Shown here one piece after another: positions 11,005-21,639 of a stretch of DNA of 64,000 bases. Made by a program: the position numbers and the translations under genes. A model generated the notes under the pieces. That model was not told the DNA's origin. It saw only the letters and a list, made by a program, of their open reading frames with translations, and made no database searches. Position 1 is the stretch's first letter; every line of letters starts with the position of its first letter. This DNA is from Isoetes taiwanensis (lineage: Eukaryota > Streptophyta > Lycopodiopsida > Isoetales > Isoetaceae). The DNA lies in the NCBI GenBank assembly GCA_021234155.1, contig JAJEKV010000217.1, positions 558,001 to 622,000 on the forward strand, read 5' to 3'.

Positions 11005-12686
11005 ATGACCCTTCCACTCTTCCCACTGGAACCCGACACGGTTGCAGTGTCATGTGGAGGGCCCTGTATTAGCATGGAGCTGGTATGGGGGATGAACTCC
11101 TGTTTGTATACGGTGAGTGCACCGTATACGAGTAGGGGACGTCACATCAGCGTCCTAAAGGAAACAGGGCTCCCTCGGATAAGTGGAAGACCTTTAAGAA
11201 ACTATGCAGATATGTTCTGCTGGAGGGACAGGAAGATGATGAGGGAGAGGAAGAAGAGGAGAAGAAGAAGAGAACACCAAGGAAAGGCAGGGGAGTCTCT
11301 CGGACCAATATGACCTCATTCTTAGCACCGAAGGCCCGGGAGAAATGGACCGAGATATGGGCTCAATGGACAAAAGGCAAGTGTTGAAGGACAGCAATGG
11401 AGAATTTCCATGCAGGCGGACCCCAAGTTGTTTGACAAGCGGTTCATGAAGAGGATACAGGGCCTCACGCACAAAGAAACGCTTTTGACCTACAAGGCGA
11501 GTAATCTTGGATGGAACAATTTCGCTAAGGAAGACGAGGAGTTCTAAAATGCACGGACGATTTAAAAGGATTATGCCACGATCCCGGCGACATCGCGGCG
11601 TTAGAAGAAGGCATCACGGAGTTCTCGCAACGTTGCATCTAATGAATACCATGATTTTGATTATTACAAGGAAAAGGCTGCCCTTGATGAGGAAGACATG
11701 AAGGAATTGAACCGCCTATGTCAACCCTACATCAACACCAAGCTGAAGCGTAACGTCAAAACCCTTCCTTTCCCCGAGCGTGCTATGGCAATTCAAGAGG
11801 AAGCTTGGATTCGGGTGGTCCCATTTAAAAGGCGCACGATAGCTCCCCATTTCGGTAACTTTGGGACACAAGGGATTTGGTGGTCTAGAGGCGCACTGGA
11901 CCCGTGGCACTATTTGCCATCAATATGATCGAAGACCCCACCCTTTTTATGACAAAGCCGACATAGAGCGGTGGTACAAGGCGTGTCCGGACATGACCCG
12001 ACTGGATACTTTCAGTTTCCTTGTCTTTTGCATGCCGGGCAATCGGACAACCTTTGTCTCCCAATGGGCGGTGATATTAACTTCACCAACAAGATCATGC
12101 ACTCCATATACTGAACTTGATCATGAGTGCGGACTTGGCTTTGCCGAAGGCACCAAGCTTTGCCAACATAGTTTTGGTTTTGATTTCAAGATCGTGGCCG
12201 ACTGGATAATAAGTGGTGGTCTAGCGAGCATCATTATCTCGACAAGTTCATGATCTCTCAAGAGCAGATGGAACCCCGGAAGGGGGCAGGTTTATGGAGG
12301 ATGTTCCATCGATGGACAAGGTCAGCAAAGATGGTGCGACCGGTCCTATACATAGAATTCCTATCCGCCAAGAGTTATCAAGTACTTCATAACCAGCTTG
12401 GTCGAGGGAAGATCAAATTGTATGCGAAAGTGGTACATGAATGGCCTGTTTCTCTCGAGGGGGCTATCTTTGTTTGGAATGAAACCTATATCCGTGGTTG
12501 GAAATAAGGACATGGTTGAAACCATTCGGTCATACGGATCCGCTTCATGAGCATTTCAAGGGGAGGAAGACAAATGGAAGCATAAAGGCAGCGAGGGACG
12601 AGGGAGACAAAAGCCGACGGAGACGAGAATGTCGAAGGTTTGGACCAGAATGCTGCCGAACACATTATTGAAAACCTAAGAATGAG
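11005..12686 (+). other. Unidentified coding region upstream of the FCP1-like gene
   Basis: From about 11150 the plus strand encodes protein-like sequence in shifting frames: an acidic then basic stretch near 11215-11300 (EDDEGEEEEEKKKR), a frame around 11410-11520, an open stretch at 11698-11928 containing LKRNVKTLPFPERAMAIQEE, then 11861-12253 and 12250-12507. The last part, 12586-12686, is open in the frame that continues, after a 138-base GT-AG intron, into the FCP1-like exon. This may be the 5' part of the same gene or a decayed neighbour. No domain is recognised, and single-base frame breaks occur near 11525 and 11930. Confidence 0.3.
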
Positions 12687-12824
12687 GTGAGTTTACTTTG
12701 CTCTATCGGTGTTTCTTGACTCGCGAGTCGAGAAAACTCGTTTCCTTTCAATACCTTTTCTTTTCATTCTCGACTCGCGAGTCGAGAAAACTCGTTTCCT
12801 TTCTGACAGATGTCATCATTTCAG
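12687..12824 (+). other. Probable intron carrying two palindromic repeat copies
   Basis: AG|GTGAGT at 12685-12692 and TTTCAG at 12819-12824 make a convincing donor and acceptor. Joining them keeps one frame: ...NLRM-R-EFRVNDFG. The intron contains two near-identical copies of a word made of the palindrome GACTCGCGAGTC followed by GAGAAAACTCGTTTCC (about 12716 and 12769). Confidence 0.6.
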
Positions 12825-14055
12825 GGAATTCCGTGTCAACGACTTCGGATCATTGTCATTGGAAAGCAGCGGTTCACTTCGCGAGGAGGAGAATGCACTT
12901 CCCAAAGACAATCCAGAGCAAGACACCGCTAATGCCGAGGAAAGGGACGAGAAGATAATGATCCCGCATTTGGATCCCGATGAACCGGAAATATGGTCAG
13001 AGCCAAACTCCAACTGGGAGATAGCTGGTCCCACCAAGCTTGTAATATTTGACGTCAATGGAGTATTAGCTGCAGTATACCACGACAAAGACGTCCCCGA
13101 GATTAACACCTCGCAGATCCCAACCAAAACAGAGCATAAAATAGTGTATCCGAGGCCTAGAGCTAAGGAAATTGTTGAATGGTGTCTGCGGGGGATTGAA
13201 GTGGGCATATGGTCTTGTATGGCAAAGAAAAATATTGTCAATGTTCTTGGTGTTCTCGGCATTTCAGTTTTGAAGTTCAAGTTCGTTTGGGGAAACGAAA
13301 GGGTCGAGCATGTGAAGGACCTCGATCCAGCCATCACAAAGGGGAAGCCTATAATGGTGAAAAGGCTGGACAGGGTTTATGAGCAATTCCAGGACTATGG
13401 CAAACACAACACGCTGATCATAGACGACTCCGCCTACAAGTGCTATCATAACGCCGCAAAAATACAATCATTGCTAAGCCATATCGACCAAGAATATGAG
13501 GCGGATAGGTGGTTGTCCTCCGGGACTGTCCCTGTCTTGGCGGAATCCCTCTTTGCCATTCTTGTCGCCGATGTGCTTACGAACTATCCGAGCCTCACGG
13601 AACCCGATCCAGAGAGCAAGGCGATCATGAAAGCTATGGACGACAAATACTTTGGTGAACAAGAAGAGTGACCCCTGCTTTCAGATAGTCAAATTGTGTG
13701 AATATTGTAAACGAACATGAACACATGTATTGAACATTTTGTAATGAATATACTTGTATATTGACTTTTCGATGCCTTTCTCGACTCACGAGTCGAGAAA
13801 GGCATGCTTGTCCTGTTGATGAGACCATTTGTATGTTTCATTGTGTGACTGGATGCAGGCATGATCTATTTTGATAATACTTGTACATTGCGTTTCCTAG
13901 GCCTTTCTCGACTCGCGAGTCGAGAAAGGCATGCTGGTTATCTCGTTGACGAACCATTTGTATGCTTCCGTGTGTGATTGGATGCAACCATATTCTAATG
14001 AGAATGGTTGTACTTTCACTTTTATGGGCCTTTCTCGACTCGCGAGTCGAGAAAG
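12716..14055. repeat. Family of GACTCGCGAGTC palindromes around the FCP1-like gene
   Basis: Copies centre near 12723, 12777, 13788, 13915 and 14042. The core CTCGACTCGCGAGTCGAG is perfect at 12769-12786, 13907-13924 and 14034-14051. At 13901-13930 the dyad is perfect over 30 bases (GCCTTTCTCG...CGAGAAAGGC). At 13774-13803 the centre has CA instead of CG. Copies three to five are embedded in a larger unit of about 126 bases that also repeats TTTGTATG and GATTGGATGCA-type words. A half copy remains at 14801-14812. Confidence 0.9.
12825..13671 (+). CDS. FCP1/NIF-type HAD phosphatase-like protein (main exon)
   Basis: The uninterrupted frame of about 280 residues has the layout of plant FCP1-homology (NLI-interacting factor, TIM50-like) domains. 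These HAD-fold proteins usually dephosphorylate phospho-Ser/Thr on protein targets. Visible landmarks in order are an acidic N-terminal linker, LVIFDVNGVL (motif 1, 13042-13071), YPRPRAKEIVEWC, VGIWSCMAKKNI, KDLD, then LIIDDSAYK (motif 3, 13414-13440) and a C-terminal SL-FAILVADVL helix. Motif 1 normally reads DxDG/DxDx. Here the second Asp is Asn, as in several plant relatives, so catalytic activity is uncertain. A track start at 12709 lies inside the probable intron; splicing from 12686 is preferred, and the true N-terminus is unresolved. TGA stop at 13669-13671. The protein is intact, unlike most neighbours. Confidence 0.7.
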
Positions 14056-14139
14056 ACACTACTTCCCACGTCATTGGATGCAGTTGTATGGAATGAATGT
14101 TCTCCATTGTAATTTGATTTCAACGTTCTTTTCTTCGTT

Positions 14140-14847
14140 TTGACTAATGGCACCGTAATTGTTAATCATACTCTCCTTGCTCCAGGTGGTTCAGGCACAG
14201 ATCCGACACCAGCACAGATCCCGCTCAGGCATCACAGAGACCGCTCCAGGCGGCACAGATCCCGCTCAAGGCGGAAGAAATACCGTTCTGGCACAGATCC
14301 CGGTCACGCTACACTCTTGCCCGGCCTTTGGGACAAGGTTGCTCGCGAATTCAGAGGTTGCTCGCTACACCCTGGGGATAAAGAACAGGCGAAGAACAAA
14401 GAGAAAGTCCAGGAAGCTCAAAGCATCTTGCAAGCATTGCATAACATCCATGGAGGGTGGGAAAGGAGCATATTCGATGAAAGGCTGCGGGAGGCGAGTG
14501 GAGAAGTCGGGTGGACAGGGCGGCCGGTAGCTCCAGAGGCACCTCCACGTGAGGCATTCCACACTCTTCAGGTTGCCCCCAAGGCTTACAGACGGCATCA
14601 AGAAGCGCCGCTAGTTAATCCCCTAAGGTGGACCACCTACCAAGATGATGTAACTGTAGTGACAGCAAGACCGCCATGGTCTCTGCGTCCGATGCAAAAT
14701 ACATTGTATCTGTTCAATTCATTAATAAAAATTCTTTTTCAACTAGATCTTTGGTTTCAAACTTTAATGAATTTCCTTTGTTTCAGTTGCATTGTTTTTG
14801 TTCTCGACTCGCGAACCAGGGAAAACTGCAGCAAAGCTCGGATTTAG
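14140..14847 (+). CDS. Hypothetical open reading frame with short repeats
   Basis: A 235-codon frame begins just after the last full palindrome. Residues 17-55 are built from degenerate GCACAGATCCCGCTC-type repeats and are rich in R, H, S and D. Residues 60-175 look more protein-like (WDKVAREFRG...GDKEQAKNKEK...). The C-terminal 60 residues read through AT-rich sequence and the degenerate palindrome at 14801. No family is recognised. A pyrimidine-rich CTTGCTCCAG near 14184 could be a splice acceptor, so the annotated start may be wrong. Confidence 0.25.
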   Translation: MTNGTVIVNHTLLAPGGSGTDPTPAQIPLRHHRDRSRRHRSRSRRKKYRSGTDPGHATLLPGLWDKVAREFRGCSLHPGDKEQAKNKEKVQEAQSILQALHNIHGGWERSIFDERLREASGEVGWTGRPVAPEAPPREAFHTLQVAPKAYRRHQEAPLVNPLRWTTYQDDVTVVTARPPWSLRPMQNTLYLFNSLIKILFQLDLWFQTLMNFLCFSCIVFVLDSRTRENCSKARI

Positions 14848-14849
14848 AG

Positions 14850-15830
14850 TTTTATTCAAAAATTCGAATTAAGGATAGTTTTCGGGTCGGGGTGCTACTT
14901 TTTATGTAAATTAACCGGGTTCCGAAAAAAAATGGGAATGGAATGAGTCCCACTTTAATTAAATACGACTTAAAAGTGAAGCTTGAAGAGTTGGCAGTAA
15001 ACCATGCTAATATTGGTATTGTCCTATCAGAGCTTTCCAGTCTCGGAAGCTAGGGACTTTTCTTTCGCTTGCCTTTGAAGAAGTGTATAGAAAACTAGAA
15101 TATGTCTTACTAGATCTCTTACTAGATTCAAATCAGGATCCACTTCATCTGCACCATCGATTGCTAGATCAATCTGAAACTAAAAGTAGGGGGCAAATCA
15201 TGAGTGATGAAATCCTTTAAGGAACGTAAAAGAAAAGAGTGCATGTGCCATGACTTATTACAAATGATGACGCAGACAATAATTTAGTTTAAGCTAAATG
15301 TCTCTAAGCACCAATTTAAAGGTAAACCAATATCCGAAATTTAAAACAGCAAGATTGCTCTGATAATAAGCGGTTAAAACTCATGGATGAACCATCTCAG
15401 TCATTGGATTATGAAATGCAGAGATCAATGACATACCTGGGGGACTGGAATGGTCGATGTAACTGTCACGTTTCTGGACAGAAATTCTACCGAGCAAAAA
15501 AAAATCCGAATGAAACAAACCCTACTGAATAGGAAAAATCTGAACGAAAATGGAATTACGTCCATCATTAACGCCTGTAGCATTAGCCGTTTCATCCATG
15601 CCGTCATCATTAGAAGCTCTAGAAACATGGTGACAAGATCCGGCCTCATCTGAGCACTTCAACGAAAAAACCTTCAGCATCATCTGAAAGTTCTGTCTGT
15701 TCTTGGACTGCAGAGAACTTGTGATGTTAAACTAACACAAAAATGCTTAGATTGATGAGCTCAACCAAGAGCTTCAGTCTGCATTATTATCTCTAGAGTT
15801 CCGTCTGTCTTGCCTCCTAGAGAATGGATG
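14850..15830. other. No recognisable gene
   Basis: AT-rich sequence with short frames. Nothing beyond a few short open stretches is seen and none has a recognisable domain. Confidence 0.45.
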
Positions 15831-15837
15831 CCGGTTT

Positions 15838-16022
15838 GCCCGTTCGAACACAAGGCGACTGGGCTGGACCACCAACAGAGGCCACCGAGAGTTTACAGTT
15901 TACAGGCAAGAGCCAGTTTGGAGTAGTTTCCAGCATATTCTAAGAATATCCAGCATATGCTTAGAATATGCTGAAAACCCACATAAACAAGGGTTTGCCC
16001 CCTAGGGGCAACCCAAAAAACA
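15838..16022 (+). repeat. Dispersed repeat, copy 1
   Basis: This copy shares blocks with 40040-40215 (same strand) and 41437-41600 (opposite strand): a GCCGGTTTGC start, CAGTTTACAGG, CAGCATATTC...AGCATATGC, and an end in CCTAGGGGCAACCCAAAA. Several AGAATATNC words in it are themselves inverted. It lies just outside the truncated copia 3' LTR. Confidence 0.7.
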
Positions 16023-16099
16023 ATTGTTGGATGGTCTCTCGAAAATGATTCCTCTGCTAGTTCGTTTCTATGTTATGAAAGTTGGATGAGATGGAATTG

Positions 16100-16475
16100 A
16101 TTCAAGCACTTCCGACTGTCTTTGCTACTTCAACACACAAACGGTTCCCCCTGTATATGATTACAATCATTCTCCTGTGCTTATATCTTCCCATTCCGAC
16201 GGTTTAGGCAGGATCTTAGTAGCCACAAATGGAAAAAACAGTATTCAAGTTTATCCCACAGGCAACACGTAGAAAAACGGCTTTTCCTCTATTCGAATTA
16301 TCCCACATGCATATCCGTTAAAATTAGCTTATTTTCAACCATTGGTATTTTTTATTTTAAACATACATTCCTCCTTAATCATGTTACCTCTTGCTCCATT
16401 GACAACTTAATATTGATCTTCCAATCTTCACCAATCAATCATCCCTTTTATCATCTGATAACTCAACATTTAACA
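16100..16475 (-). repeat. Copia 3' LTR (truncated)
   Basis: Nearly identical to 21243-21618. On the minus strand it starts TGTTAAATG immediately after the polypurine tract. The match stops near 16100, at the point that corresponds to the MITE insertion site in the 5' LTR. About 250 bases of the LTR are therefore missing here. Confidence 0.9.
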
Positions 16476-16487
16476 TTCCCCCTTTAG
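16476..16487 (-). other. Copia polypurine tract
   Basis: The minus strand reads CTAAAGGGGGAA directly followed by the LTR start TGTTAA. This is the canonical plus-strand primer position for a copia element. Confidence 0.9.
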
Positions 16488-18388
16488 ATGATAAAAGTCT
16501 GCCATTGTACTGCACCTTATTTCTCAATTCTTGAAATCTGCTAACAGTCAATGCTTTAGTTAGAATGTCAGCAAACTGATCCAATGTTTTTACATAGGTT
16601 AACTGCACTAACTTTTTCTGAACCACATCTCTAATAAAATGTACTTGCATCTCAATGTGTTTGGATCTTTCATGTAGTATTGGATTCTTTGTCATTGCAA
16701 TGCAACTTGTGTTGTCACACAAGATTTGTGTTGGACCTGTTTGTTCACAGTTTAATTCTGCCAAAAGTCTTCTTTCCCATATCAACTCCTTTGCTAGAAG
16801 TGAAGCTGCATTATACTCTGCTTCAGCACTAGAGAGTGCTATGCTGCCTTGTTTTTTGCATTTCCATGCCACTGGTGCTCCACCTAGCAGTACAACATAT
16901 CCTGAGATTGACTTCCTCTGATCCAAATCCCCAGCCCAGTCAGAGTCACAATAAGCCTTCAAGGTGAGATCAGTTGTACTGTACATAATTCCAATTTTCA
17001 ATGTACCTTTAAAATATCTTAAAATCCTCTTTGCTGCTATCCAATGTTCTCTACCTGGATTATTGTTATACCTGCTTAGTAAGTTAACTCCAAATGCTAT
17101 ATCAGGCCTTGTGCAGTTAGCCAAATATGATAGACATCCGATTAGAGATCTATAGGGTACGTTCTCCATAAGTTTTTGTTCTTCAAGAGTCTTTGGGCAC
17201 ATTAATGCTGATATCTTATGCCCTGGTACCAGTGGAGTGTTTGCAATGTTGCATTCACTCATAACAAATTTTTTAAGCATGTTGAGGATCTGGGTTTCTT
17301 GACTCAACATCAAAAGTTTGTTTTTCTTATCTCTAATCATATCAATACCCAAAAATCTCTTCAATTCCCCTAGATCTGTCATCCGAAACCTATTCTTCAA
17401 CAACTTTTTACAATGACATAATATTGATGTATTATTTGCAACCATTATATTATCATCTACATATAGGGCAATAATACACCAATGTTCACCATCAACATCA
17501 CATTGCAATTTCTGAAAACCTTGCTCCAAAAGGTAATTATCCATACACCTATACCATTCGCTTGGAGCTTGCTTCAATCCATAAACCGCTTTGTTCAACC
17601 TCCAGACTTTGTTATTTTCTTCTTCAAAACTAGATGCAGGTTTTAAATAAATTTCTTCCTCTAATTCTGCATTCAAAAAGGCTGTACTTACATCCATGTG
17701 ATGTATTTCGAGCTCATGTGCATTTGCAATTGACAATAATATTCTCAAACTATTAATTTTTACCAAGGGAGAGAATGTCTCTTCAAAATCCAAGCCTCTC
17801 TTTTGAGTAAAGCCCGTGCTACCAACCTGGCCTTAAATTTATTTAGCTTCCCATCTACTCCTTGTTTAACTCTGAAAATCCATTTGCTTCCAACTACATT
17901 CTTATTTGGAGGTTTTTCTACTACTGTATAGGTGCCAGTTCTTTTAAAAGCATGCATTTCCTCTTCCATTGCCTGAATCCAATGATCTGAATTTCTACTT
18001 TGCATAGCCTCTTCAAAGGTAAGTGGCACATCATCTGTTTCTAATACCAGAATATCAAACAAGGAATTAACTTCAAAGATTTCATACCTTTTACTTTTTC
18101 CAGTTTGACTTCTTCCATATAACTCTGTATTGACCCTAGCTTCATCAGCCAAAATCTGAGCTTTCTCTTCATTCTTTGTCTTTTTTCAGGAACAATTATT
18201 GGTAAAGGCTCTGGCAACTCCTCCTGTTCATTTTCAGATTGTCCAACTGTTGACTCAACCTCTTGTTGTATTTCTGCATCAGAGTTAATTTCTCTTGTTT
18301 GGTCAGGTTCATCTTCAGAGTCACTATCATCATTCAGTTTTACACCTTGCATAACCTGAGAAGTTGGTTCAGCAGCCTCTGCAATCAC
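16481..18388 (-). pseudogene. Copia reverse transcriptase and RNase H
   Basis: The largest frame (16435-17793, running past the tract) covers most of the reverse transcriptase and the RNase H. Visible are HHMDVSTAFLNAEL, VYGLKQAPSEWYRC, the catalytic LYVDDNIMVA, then SLIGCLSYLANCTRPDIAF, and the RNase H motifs YCDSDWAGD, SSAEAEY and CDNTSCIAMTKNP followed by HERSKHIE. The N-terminal part lies in 17760-18152 (WIFRVKQGVDGKLNKFKARLVAR) and in 18041-18388, each in a different frame with overlaps of 34 and 112 bases. Small indels have thus broken one polyprotein. Downstream of the integrase a stop and frame change near 18400 separate the two halves. All catalytic residues I can see are kept. Confidence 0.93.
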
Positions 18389-18402
18389 AGTAAAAATTTA
18401 TC

Positions 18403-19690
18403 TTATCTTATCTTATTTACATTTGGAATGGCCTTGTAATATTTTTCTTCATCAAACACCACATCCCTACTGATTAATATTTTCCTATGCACAGGATCAT
18501 ACAACCTATAGCCTTTAGAGTTAGGATCATATCCTACTAAGTAGGCAATACATGCTCGATCATCAAGCTTTTTTCTTATCTCTTCAGGAACATGAACAAA
18601 AGCCAGACACCCATATGATCTTAAATGCTCATAACTTGGAATTTTTCCCGACCACAACATATTAGGTATTGTTCCCTTTGTACTAACTGTAGGTAGCATA
18701 TTTTGAATGTAGACTGCAGTTCTCACAGCTTCATCCCACAAAAAATTGGGCAATCTTGAATACTTTAGCATTGATCTGACTGCATTTAACAGAGTCCTAT
18801 TTTTTCTCTCAGCTACACCATTTTGTTGAGGTGAAAATCTACAAGTCAATTGTCTTTTTATACCACGTTTTGCACAAAAAGCTTTAAACTCACCTGACAA
18901 ATACTCTCCTCCTCTGTCAGACCTTATGCACTTAATTTTCCTTCCTGTTTCTAGTTCAACTTCAGCCACAAACAGTTTGAGTGCATCAAATGCCTGATCT
19001 TTGGTTTTAAGCAGATAACATTTTGTCTTTCTGCTAAAATCATCTATAAAAGTTATGAAGTTGTTTTGTTGCATACTCGTGATATTCATTGGACCACACA
19101 GGTTTGTATGGATCAAATCCAATATCCCTTTGGCTCTCTTAGCAGACTTTTTAAAAGACAGTCTTGTTTGCTTGCCAAGCTGGCAACCAACACACAATTT
19201 TTCCATATCTCCTCCTTTGACTGTTATGAATTTATTTTTCTCTAACAGCTCAACATTTGCCCTGTTTGTATGGCACAATCTATTATGCCATGTGTCTTTA
19301 GTTGGTAATTCAACAATATTAATAGCTGGAGTCTTGTCTTTTTGAAAGCCAAATAAATTACTAACCCTTCTGCCAATAAATTTCAGAATATTATTTTGAT
19401 ATATTTTGCATTGAAGTTTTTCAAATACAACCTTGAAACCAAGATCAACCAGCTGGCAAACTGATATTAAATTCCTCACTAGGTTTGGCACACACAAAAC
19501 TTCCTTAGGTAATACACTTTTCCCTTGTTGATCAAAAATCTCCAAAATTCCTGAATCTCTAATATCTTGCACTCCACCATCACCAAGTTGTACTTGACCC
19601 CATTTCCTTTTCCATTCTTTCAATAGATTAGGATCATGTACTACACTCTTTTCTGCTCCTGAATCTATAACAAGGAATTTGTTGTCAATT
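18403..19690 (-). pseudogene. Copia protease and integrase
   Basis: The protease active site LVIDSGAEKSVVHD lies at about 19640-19685, in the frame that continues into the 406-codon frame at 18403-19623. The integrase follows with its HHCC zinc-binding motif (HNRLCH ... CVGCQLGK), the catalytic Asp in FIDDFSRK, Asp in RSDRGGEYLS and Glu in PQQNGVAERKNRTL, then the copia-typical GYDPNSKGYRLYDP and RDVVFDE. The segment looks functional by itself. The upstream gag frame shifts into it near 19665, either as a break or as translational frameshifting. Confidence 0.93.
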
Positions 19691-20719
19691 TATTCAATTT
19701 TTGAATAACACTGAGTAATTTTGTTACCTCTATTGTATCATCCAAATTTTCTTCTTCAGATTTAGTATCTTCAACTATATTGATGCTAGATCCTCCTCTG
19801 GGCTTTCCTCGACCCCTTGAATTTTGAAAGCCTCGACCTCGACCTCTTCCTCTCCCACTTATGCCTTTTGGACTTGGGTAGTCAGCTGCTAAATGACCTT
19901 TTCCATCACTGTTAAAACATTTAAAACTTTTACCTGCATTTGGACAGTCTGATTTCAAATGTCCATATTGATTGCATGCAAAGCAAGGTCCCACTTTGTC
20001 TCCTCTTCCAAAACTAGCATTTCCTCCTCTTCTTTGTTTCCCTGCAAACAACAACTCAACAGATTGATCATCATCATCATATAGGCCTTTTGTTTGCTCG
20101 AACTCAGTTCGAATCATTCTCAAAGCATGCTCCTTTGATGTTGCTATATTCCTTATAAGGGTTGCCAACTGAGTATTATGAGAAACTGCCCTAGACAAAG
20201 CCAGGATCTGATATTGATCACTTCCCCTTCCAAGTCTGCAACAATCGAGTCAAACTTTTCAAGAAAATCTGTGAAATTATCTTTCTCAAATAACTTTAAT
20301 TTCCTCAATTGCTTCTCCAACACATCAATTTGAGAAGAACTTTTGACTTCATATTGACTCACCAAATATTGCCACATCTCATGTGGTTTCATCCCTCTTA
20401 ATCTCAACTTAAGAGCAGTACCAACCTTGCTTAGAATAATTGCTTGTGCTTCTTTAATCTTTGCCATATCAGAAACACCTGCTGTTTGAGTTGAAGAACC
20501 CCCTTCAGCTTCTCCACTTGATGCACTTGCACTTGTGCTTACACCAGGGCTTGACCCTCCAGAACTTGCTGTGGTTCTAATCTGTCCTCCATCTACTAAA
20601 TACCACAAATTTTCAAATTCAAGAATAGACTTAATACCTTCTTTCCACACTTGGAAACCCGTATCCCCCTTAAATACTTCAATTTGATTCAACAAATTTG
20701 CTGCAAATCTAGTAGACAT
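19665..20719 (-). pseudogene. Copia gag with zinc knuckle
   Basis: The start ATG at 20719 lies 12 bases downstream of the primer-binding site. The first frame (20153-20719) encodes the gag capsid-like region (FKGDTGFQVWKEGIKSIL...MKPHEMWQYL...). The second frame (19665-20198) overlaps it by 46 bases and carries an RG-rich tract plus the CCHC knuckle CFACNQYGHLKSDC and a degenerate second one, CFNSDGKGHLAADY. One small indel around 20150-20198 separates them. The product would package element RNA. Confidence 0.9.
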
Positions 20720-20730
20720 TTTAACACCTG

Positions 20731-20743
20731 TGCTCTGATACCA
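20731..20743 (-). other. Copia primer-binding site (initiator tRNA-Met)
   Basis: The minus strand reads TGGTATCAGAGCA one base after the 5' LTR end. This is the standard complement to the 3' end of plant initiator tRNA-Met used by copia elements. Confidence 0.92.
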
Positions 20744-20744
20744 A

Positions 20745-21618
20745 TGATAGAAAATGAGAGTCTACAAAATCTTATTTGCTTCTATCATTTTAGAGACACC
20801 TTGATCAAGTCAATAAGCAGCCTTTACTAATTTTTTAAGTACAATGCAAGTTAAGAAATTCTTCTATGAAATCAAAGGAGCCAAGTTGTGGTCCCTAATC
20901 CTTTGATTTAAACTCAAATATCTATAGAACATTGACCATAGAAGCAAACCATAGTCATTAAACCACTGGGATAATATAGATAGGGATCGGTTCAAGAATT
21001 CCCCGGGGGATTCACTTATAACAAAGGGGATATGCCATCTGCGTTCAGGGGGTAGTAAAAAACCCCCTAGTATACTGACTTATGAAAGCTATTTTAACCC
21101 CTTTAAGTATATGGTTTACCCCAAATAGTGGTTAAAAAACCCCTAGTATGGTACGTATGCCTACGTAAAATGGTAAAAAAAAACCCCTCAAGTATAACTC
21201 ACATGGTTTGTACGCCCAAAACATGTGAATCCCCCGGGAAGAATTCAAGCACTTCCGACTGTCTTTGCTACTTCAACACACAAACGGTTCCCCCTGTATA
21301 TGATTACAATCATTCTCCTGTGCTTATATCTTCCCATTCCGACGGTTTAGGCAGGATCTTAGTAGCCACAAATGGAAACAACAGTATTCAAGTTTATCCC
21401 ACAGGCAACACGTAGAAAAACGGCTTTTCCTCTATTCGAATTATCCCACATGCATATCTGTTAAAATTAGCTTATTCTCAACCATTGGTATTTTTTATTT
21501 TAAACATACATTCCTCCTTAATCATGTTACCTCTTGCTCCATTGACAACTTAATATTGATCTTCCAATCTTCACCAATCAATCATCCCTTTTATCATCTG
21601 ATAACTCAACATTTAACA
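20745..21618 (-). repeat. Copia 5' LTR with a nested MITE
   Basis: It starts TGTTAAATG at 21618 and ends ...CTATCA at 20745 beside the primer-binding site. Excluding the MITE and its duplicated target, its length is about 629 bases. The outer part matches the 3' LTR closely. Confidence 0.88.
21002..21238. mobile_element. hAT-like MITE in the copia 5' LTR
   Basis: A 237-base insertion has perfect 14-base terminal inverted repeats, CCCGGGGGATTCAC and its complement. It is flanked by the 8-base direct repeat AAGAATTC at 20994-21001 and 21239-21246. An 8-base duplication is the hallmark of hAT elements. The interior is rich in AAAAACCCCT words and encodes nothing. Confidence 0.88.
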
Positions 21619-21639
21619 TATAAAAACTTGCAAGATCCT

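Larger units (their letters stand above)
16100..21618 (-). mobile_element. Ty1/copia LTR retrotransposon, nearly complete
   Basis: Read on the minus strand, the element has a 5' LTR (20745-21618), a tRNA-iMet primer-binding site, gag with a zinc knuckle, protease, integrase, reverse transcriptase and RNase H in Ty1/copia order, a polypurine tract and a 3' LTR. The 3' LTR is shortened: only about 375 bases match the 5' LTR. The coding region has only a few frame breaks, and the shared LTR part is nearly identical (a few substitutions by eye). It is therefore fairly young, but not autonomous in its present form. A 237-base MITE sits in the 5' LTR. Confidence 0.93.

Noticed and set aside
13264-13467. 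Minus frames across the FCP1-like exon
   Set aside because: Antisense shadows of a well-supported coding exon.
16655-17155. Plus-strand frames in the copia pol region
   Set aside because: Antisense shadows of conserved reverse transcriptase and RNase H.
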